Both the position numbers and the translations under genes were made by a program. Below are positions 60,525 through 64,000 of a stretch of DNA of 64,000 nucleotides, one piece after another (position 1 is the first letter of the stretch; the number at the start of each line of letters is the position of its first letter). The stretch covers positions 558,001-622,000 of the forward strand of contig JANEZZ010001870.1 in NCBI GenBank assembly GCA_026122225.1, written 5' to 3'. The notes under the pieces are model-generated. The model was not told the origin of the DNA. It was given only the letters and a program-made list of their open reading frames with translations, and searched no databases. Source of the stretch: Heloderma charlesbogerti. Lineage: Eukaryota; Chordata; Lepidosauria; Squamata; Helodermatidae.

Positions 60525-62040
60525 GTGTAAGTCTCCCTTTTATGTTTCAGATGTTTTAGAAGTGGCTTTGTCACTCTCCATTTGCATCTGAAGATGCAAC
60601 AGTTCTGGCGGGGGCTGTCTTAGGGGAAGCAGAAGATTTCAAGATGGACCCCCAGCTTATTTAAGCACTGCTGTTTTTTCTCCACACAATTCTTGTCAGG
60701 TCCAGCCTGTATTCTAATACCAAGTCTGATTACAACTGCTTTAGCTCAGAAGGCCAAGGGTTTTATTCACAGGATTGGCTGTGAAGTTTTACCATTGTCT
60801 TATCTCTTGGAACCTTGCGCTTGACCAAAGACGTAATTGTAAAATGATCAATGATCCTCATCCCTGGAAGGGAGCCAGGAATGGGCTACTCTTCCCACTT
60901 GCTTCAGAGGTGAGGCTATGCAAATGAGCCTTCGCTTGGCCCCCTCCAGTGGTAGAAGCCTCCCCCTGTTCTGGTCCTGCCTGCTTCAGGGCAACAGAGC
61001 TTTTGCAGAGCTCCTGTCTTGCCAGCAGCCACATTCAGGGTTAGTTTACCTGGGTGAGGGAAGCTCCTGCCACGTGTCTGCTGTTTGCCCCATTCGTCTA
61101 GGAAAGATGTGGGGGGAAAGCACTGAATGTGGACAAGGTTGTAGCCGTAGTTTGTAAGTGTTTTCCACTCACATATGGTAGCTGACTGTCATAGCCAAAA
61201 TCTGTCAAAATCAAAACACAGGAACACAGAATAATTTATGAAAAGCTTTTATCTTTTAGTCCCAAGAAATCATGAGATGGTGTCTAAGCCTTTCCTGTGA
61301 AGGTGCTCAGAAAGAGTAGAGTTGCATATATCATCACTGAGTTGCTGTCAAATGCTATAAACGTTGGTTAATATGTCACTATATTTGCATGTTGTTGAAC
61401 CTCTCCTGTAACTGTTCATATTTTTAGTCACCCTATCTGTCTTTCTGTTTATATATCACCCTGTCTATCACCCTATGTATCTGTCTATCATGCTATGAGG
61501 GTATCTGATGGACCCCTGTGGTGGAGCCATAGAGGTCTAAAGAGACTTGGGGAGATTGAGAACGGGCTTCTCCATCCCAGGCTTTTTATCCTGCAAATTA
61601 CCAGAGCTTCAGCTTCCAGATTCTTTGTGGGATTAAGGTCAGCTCCTTACATGGGCTGACATGGGCTTTTTTCCCGGGACTTCCTTTGTCTGCAAGTTCT
61701 ACATGTTTTATTACACAGCCACTAGATGGCCCTGTGTTATAGTGGAACTGCGCAATTTCACACAGCCATTAAAGCAGATTAACATTTATTACTGCGTTAT
61801 CCCCAATCTTTTAAAAACCAGGATAAAGGTCAGAAAGTGCAGGAGACATCCTGGAGGTTAAGGCCATCATGTAAAGGACCCACAAACTTCCATGAGTGAC
61901 CAGTCATGAGCATGCAATAAAAGCCTTGTGTAGAAATGCTCAAAGAGAGGTGATCCAGCATGGGAAAGAGAAAACAAAGGGAGACAGCAGTAGCTCACAC
62001 AACCTGAGGAAGCAGCTCTACAGGCAGCTAGCGAGTGACT
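60525..62040. other. Intron after the last exon, nothing recognised
   Basis: Short TATC/TGTC-rich words occur at 61430-61500 (weak microsatellite). No exon following the 60524 donor could be found here. Confidence 0.5.
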
Positions 62041-62550
62041 AACTGAAGAATATAAAAAGATGCTGGATCACACCAAAGGCCTGTTGAATCCAGCATACTG
62101 TTCACACAGTGGCCAACCAGCTGTCGACGAGAGACCCACAAGCAGGACATGAGTGCAACAGCACCCTCCCACCCATGTTCCCCAGCAACTGGTGCCTCTG
62201 ATAGTGGAGGTAGCCTCTAGCCATAAGGACTAGTAGCCATTGATAGCCACCTCCTCCAGGAATTTGTCCAGTCCCCTTTTAAAGCCATTCAAATTGGTGA
62301 CCATCACTATGTCTCGTGGTAGCAAATTCCATAGTTTAACTCTGCGCTATGTGAAGAAGCCCTTCCTTTTATCTGTCCTGAATCTCCCACCAATCAGTTT
62401 CATGGGATGACCCCTTGGGGTTCTAGTATTATGAGAAAGGGAGTAAAATGTCTCCCTATCCACTTTTTCCACACCATGCATAATTTTGTACGTCAGTATC
62501 TTTTCTCCCCTCATTCGCCTTTTTTTCTAAGCTAAACACTCCCAGACGTT
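62041..62550 (-). repeat. CR1/L3-like LINE 3' portion, old
   Basis: On the minus strand, broken frames read RKGFFT, RVKLWNLLPRDIVMVTNLNG, FKRGLDKFLEEVAINGY and then non-coding sequence with CAGTATGCTGGATTCAACAG. The LWNxLP ... FKxxLDxFL pattern is the usual C-terminal end of CR1-group reverse transcriptases. It is more diverged than the young CR1 copies and belongs to another subfamily. Confidence 0.65.
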
Positions 62551-62559
62551 TATATCATT

Positions 62560-62720
62560 TATTATATTTTATTTAATATATTTTTATACCACCCCATAGC
62601 TGACATTCTCTGGGCGGTTCACAAAGATTAAAAACTATTAAAATGCATTATGCAAAGTGCAAAACCATTTACATAAAAGCATATAAACAGACAGCACACA
62701 TGCAGACAACGTATATCTAA
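62560..62720. repeat. Dispersed AT-rich repeat, uninterrupted homologue of the SINE target at 47490
   Basis: It contains ACCACCCCATAGCTGACATT and GGGCGGTTCACAAAGATT, as at 40319. It then contains AAGCATATAAACAGACAGCA and CACATGCAGACAACGTATAT, which at 47490-47680 is split by the 5S/CR1 SINE. Confidence 0.6.
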
Positions 62721-63835
62721 AAACTTTAAAGATGTTCGAATTATTACAATATTCTAAAAAGAGTGAAAAAAAACAAATTGGCTACACATAGCCTTCTGTA
62801 AAAGCAGACCAAATATCCATATATACGTCCATCTGCAAGTTATGCCTATATACCACTCTTTCAAATGTTGCCAGCATTGTTAAGTCTTCAATCCATTGCA
62901 TTATAGGCAATGAAGGCTTTTATCCTTCTAGTATCATAGTATCAGTCTTTTAGCAACCAAAAGGGCGCGAAAAATCCATTTATGCTGACCTTGTGTTACA
63001 TTCCAAGAAGCAGGTAAGTAATTTAAAAAAACATTTACATCTGTAAATATTAAAGAGCTTTCCAATACAAAATTTATCCATATAATAACTTCCTCCCCAA
63101 AGGAGGCAACCATTAGGCATTTCCAAAACATGAATAAGAGAAGCATTAACTATTTTACACCTCCAACAATTAGATGAATTTGACAAACCTTTATTAAAAA
63201 GACCTTGTGGCATCCAATAGACCCAAAACAAAAGTTTTTGCTGAATAAGGTGTAAATGAAGATCTGTTGAGATATCCGATATAGACGCCAAAATGGCAGT
63301 CCATTGATTAAACAAAATAGGACGTTCCAATTCCCTGTCCCATTCCTGCTGTAAACTGCTTGTATCATATTTATTCATTGATAATACATATTTATAGACA
63401 TGAATCATAGGTCTATATATCTGATGAGCTTCATTGAGTATTTCTAGTATTTCTAGATACCAACAAATGTTTCAATTGCAAGTACTGCCATTCTGCTGTA
63501 CCGGGCAAATCAAATGGATCTCACAAAGTTGAAAATAACAAGAACTCACCATTGATCCAGGATAAAGATCATTTTATCTGTCCTGTCCACCATAAAAAAC
63601 ATTTTCTTTCCAATTCTTAAATCCGGATTTCCCCATAAAGTCAATTTAGCACTGGAAAATGGGTCAAACTGTAATTGATGTGACATTGTACACCACACTT
63701 ATCTAACTGCCAAACTTGTGGGAGGAGCTCCGTCTGCCTTGATATGCCGAGAACCTAATGCCATCCATTTAAAGAGAGGCTCCAGACAAGAAGGTTCAAA
63801 ACAAAAAATAATAAAATGGGTATTTAAAATCATAT
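62721..63835 (-). mobile_element. L1 LINE, ORF2 C-terminus and 3' end
   Basis: The minus-strand frame 63408-62980 (142 codons) reads SLQQEWDRELERPILFNQWT, LASISDISTDLHLHLIQQKL, YWMPQGLFNKGLSNSSNCWR and CKIVNASLIHVLEMPNGCLL. The CWRC...HxxxxP pattern is the zinc-knuckle-like end of L1 ORF2. Upstream, GNPDLRIGKKMFF and LEPLFKWMALGSRH in other frames belong to the region before it. Downstream 3' sequence is shared with 46529-46910. It is 5'-truncated and decayed. Confidence 0.85.
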
Positions 63836-63856
63836 TTTATCTGGATCCATATTCGT

Positions 63857-63876
63857 GTGTGTGTGTGTATACAGAG

Positions 63877-63903
<27 letters not shown>
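63857..63903. repeat. (GT)n and (AC)n microsatellite pair
   Basis: GTGTGTGTGTGTGTATACAG is followed by a longer AC run. The two runs are complementary and could fold back. Confidence 0.95.
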
Positions 63904-63907
<4 letters not shown>

Positions 63908-64000
63908 CATGTATGTATGTATGCGCACCTACATAACCTTATTAATGTTATAGTTACATATGACTATACATTTTAAATACATATTAAATCAAAATGTGTA

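Overview
The window is vertebrate nuclear DNA, about 50 kb of it spanning part of one host gene, the scaffold protein gene IQGAP1, on the plus strand. Twelve consecutive coding exons (10724 to 60524, 1481 coding bases, about 493 residues) carry correct AG/GT splice borders and mutually compatible phases, and encode the end of the calponin-homology domain followed by most of the IQGAP helical repeat region. The first exons and the WW, IQ, GAP-related and C-terminal parts lie outside the window. Everything else is intron.

The repeat content points to a squamate reptile (lizard or snake). CR1 LINEs are numerous and some nearly full length. There is a BovB fragment (in tetrapods best known from squamates and ruminants), a DIRS element with its special termini, L1 and L2 LINEs, tRNA-Ala-derived SINEs, a 5S rRNA/CR1 chimeric SINE, hAT-like palindromic MITEs and two solo LTRs with target duplications. 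This assignment is inference; no species call is made.

Layout. 1-10.7 kb (intron): an older unplaced coding repeat on the minus strand is interrupted by L2 and by a CR1. That CR1 is itself split by a 4.8-kb insertion, which is a head-to-tail pair of L1-type ORF1-only units carrying a solo LTR and two small CR1 fragments. 10.8-20.7 kb (intron): MITEs, CR1 pieces, and an older minus-strand CR1 invaded by a nearly complete CR1 (14866-18655) that keeps an esterase-type ORF1 and a 762-residue stretch of endonuclease/reverse transcriptase. 20.7-27.3 kb: compact block of nine IQGAP1 exons, with one SINE/BovB-bearing intron. 27.3-50.3 kb: a 23-kb intron filled by CR1, a DIRS retrotransposon, an unplaced LINE in two partial copies, an L1 insertion with inverted ends, and MITEs. 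The nesting is four deep: solo LTR inside DIRS inside LINE inside intron. 50.3-60.5 kb: two more exons separated by an intron with L2, CR1, the second 5S/CR1 SINE and a decayed DIRS remnant. 60.5-64 kb: intron with a decayed LINE piece and an L1 ORF2 3' end.

Most notable are: an LTR family whose two diverged copies both hold open the same sense frame; a 5S-headed SINE with a CR1 tail; the tandem ORF1-only L1 composite within one pair of target duplications; and an L1 insertion with inverted terminal duplications and a perfect 17-bp target duplication. No CRISPR, operon or prokaryotic feature is present, and every transposon reading frame of any length carries at least one break.
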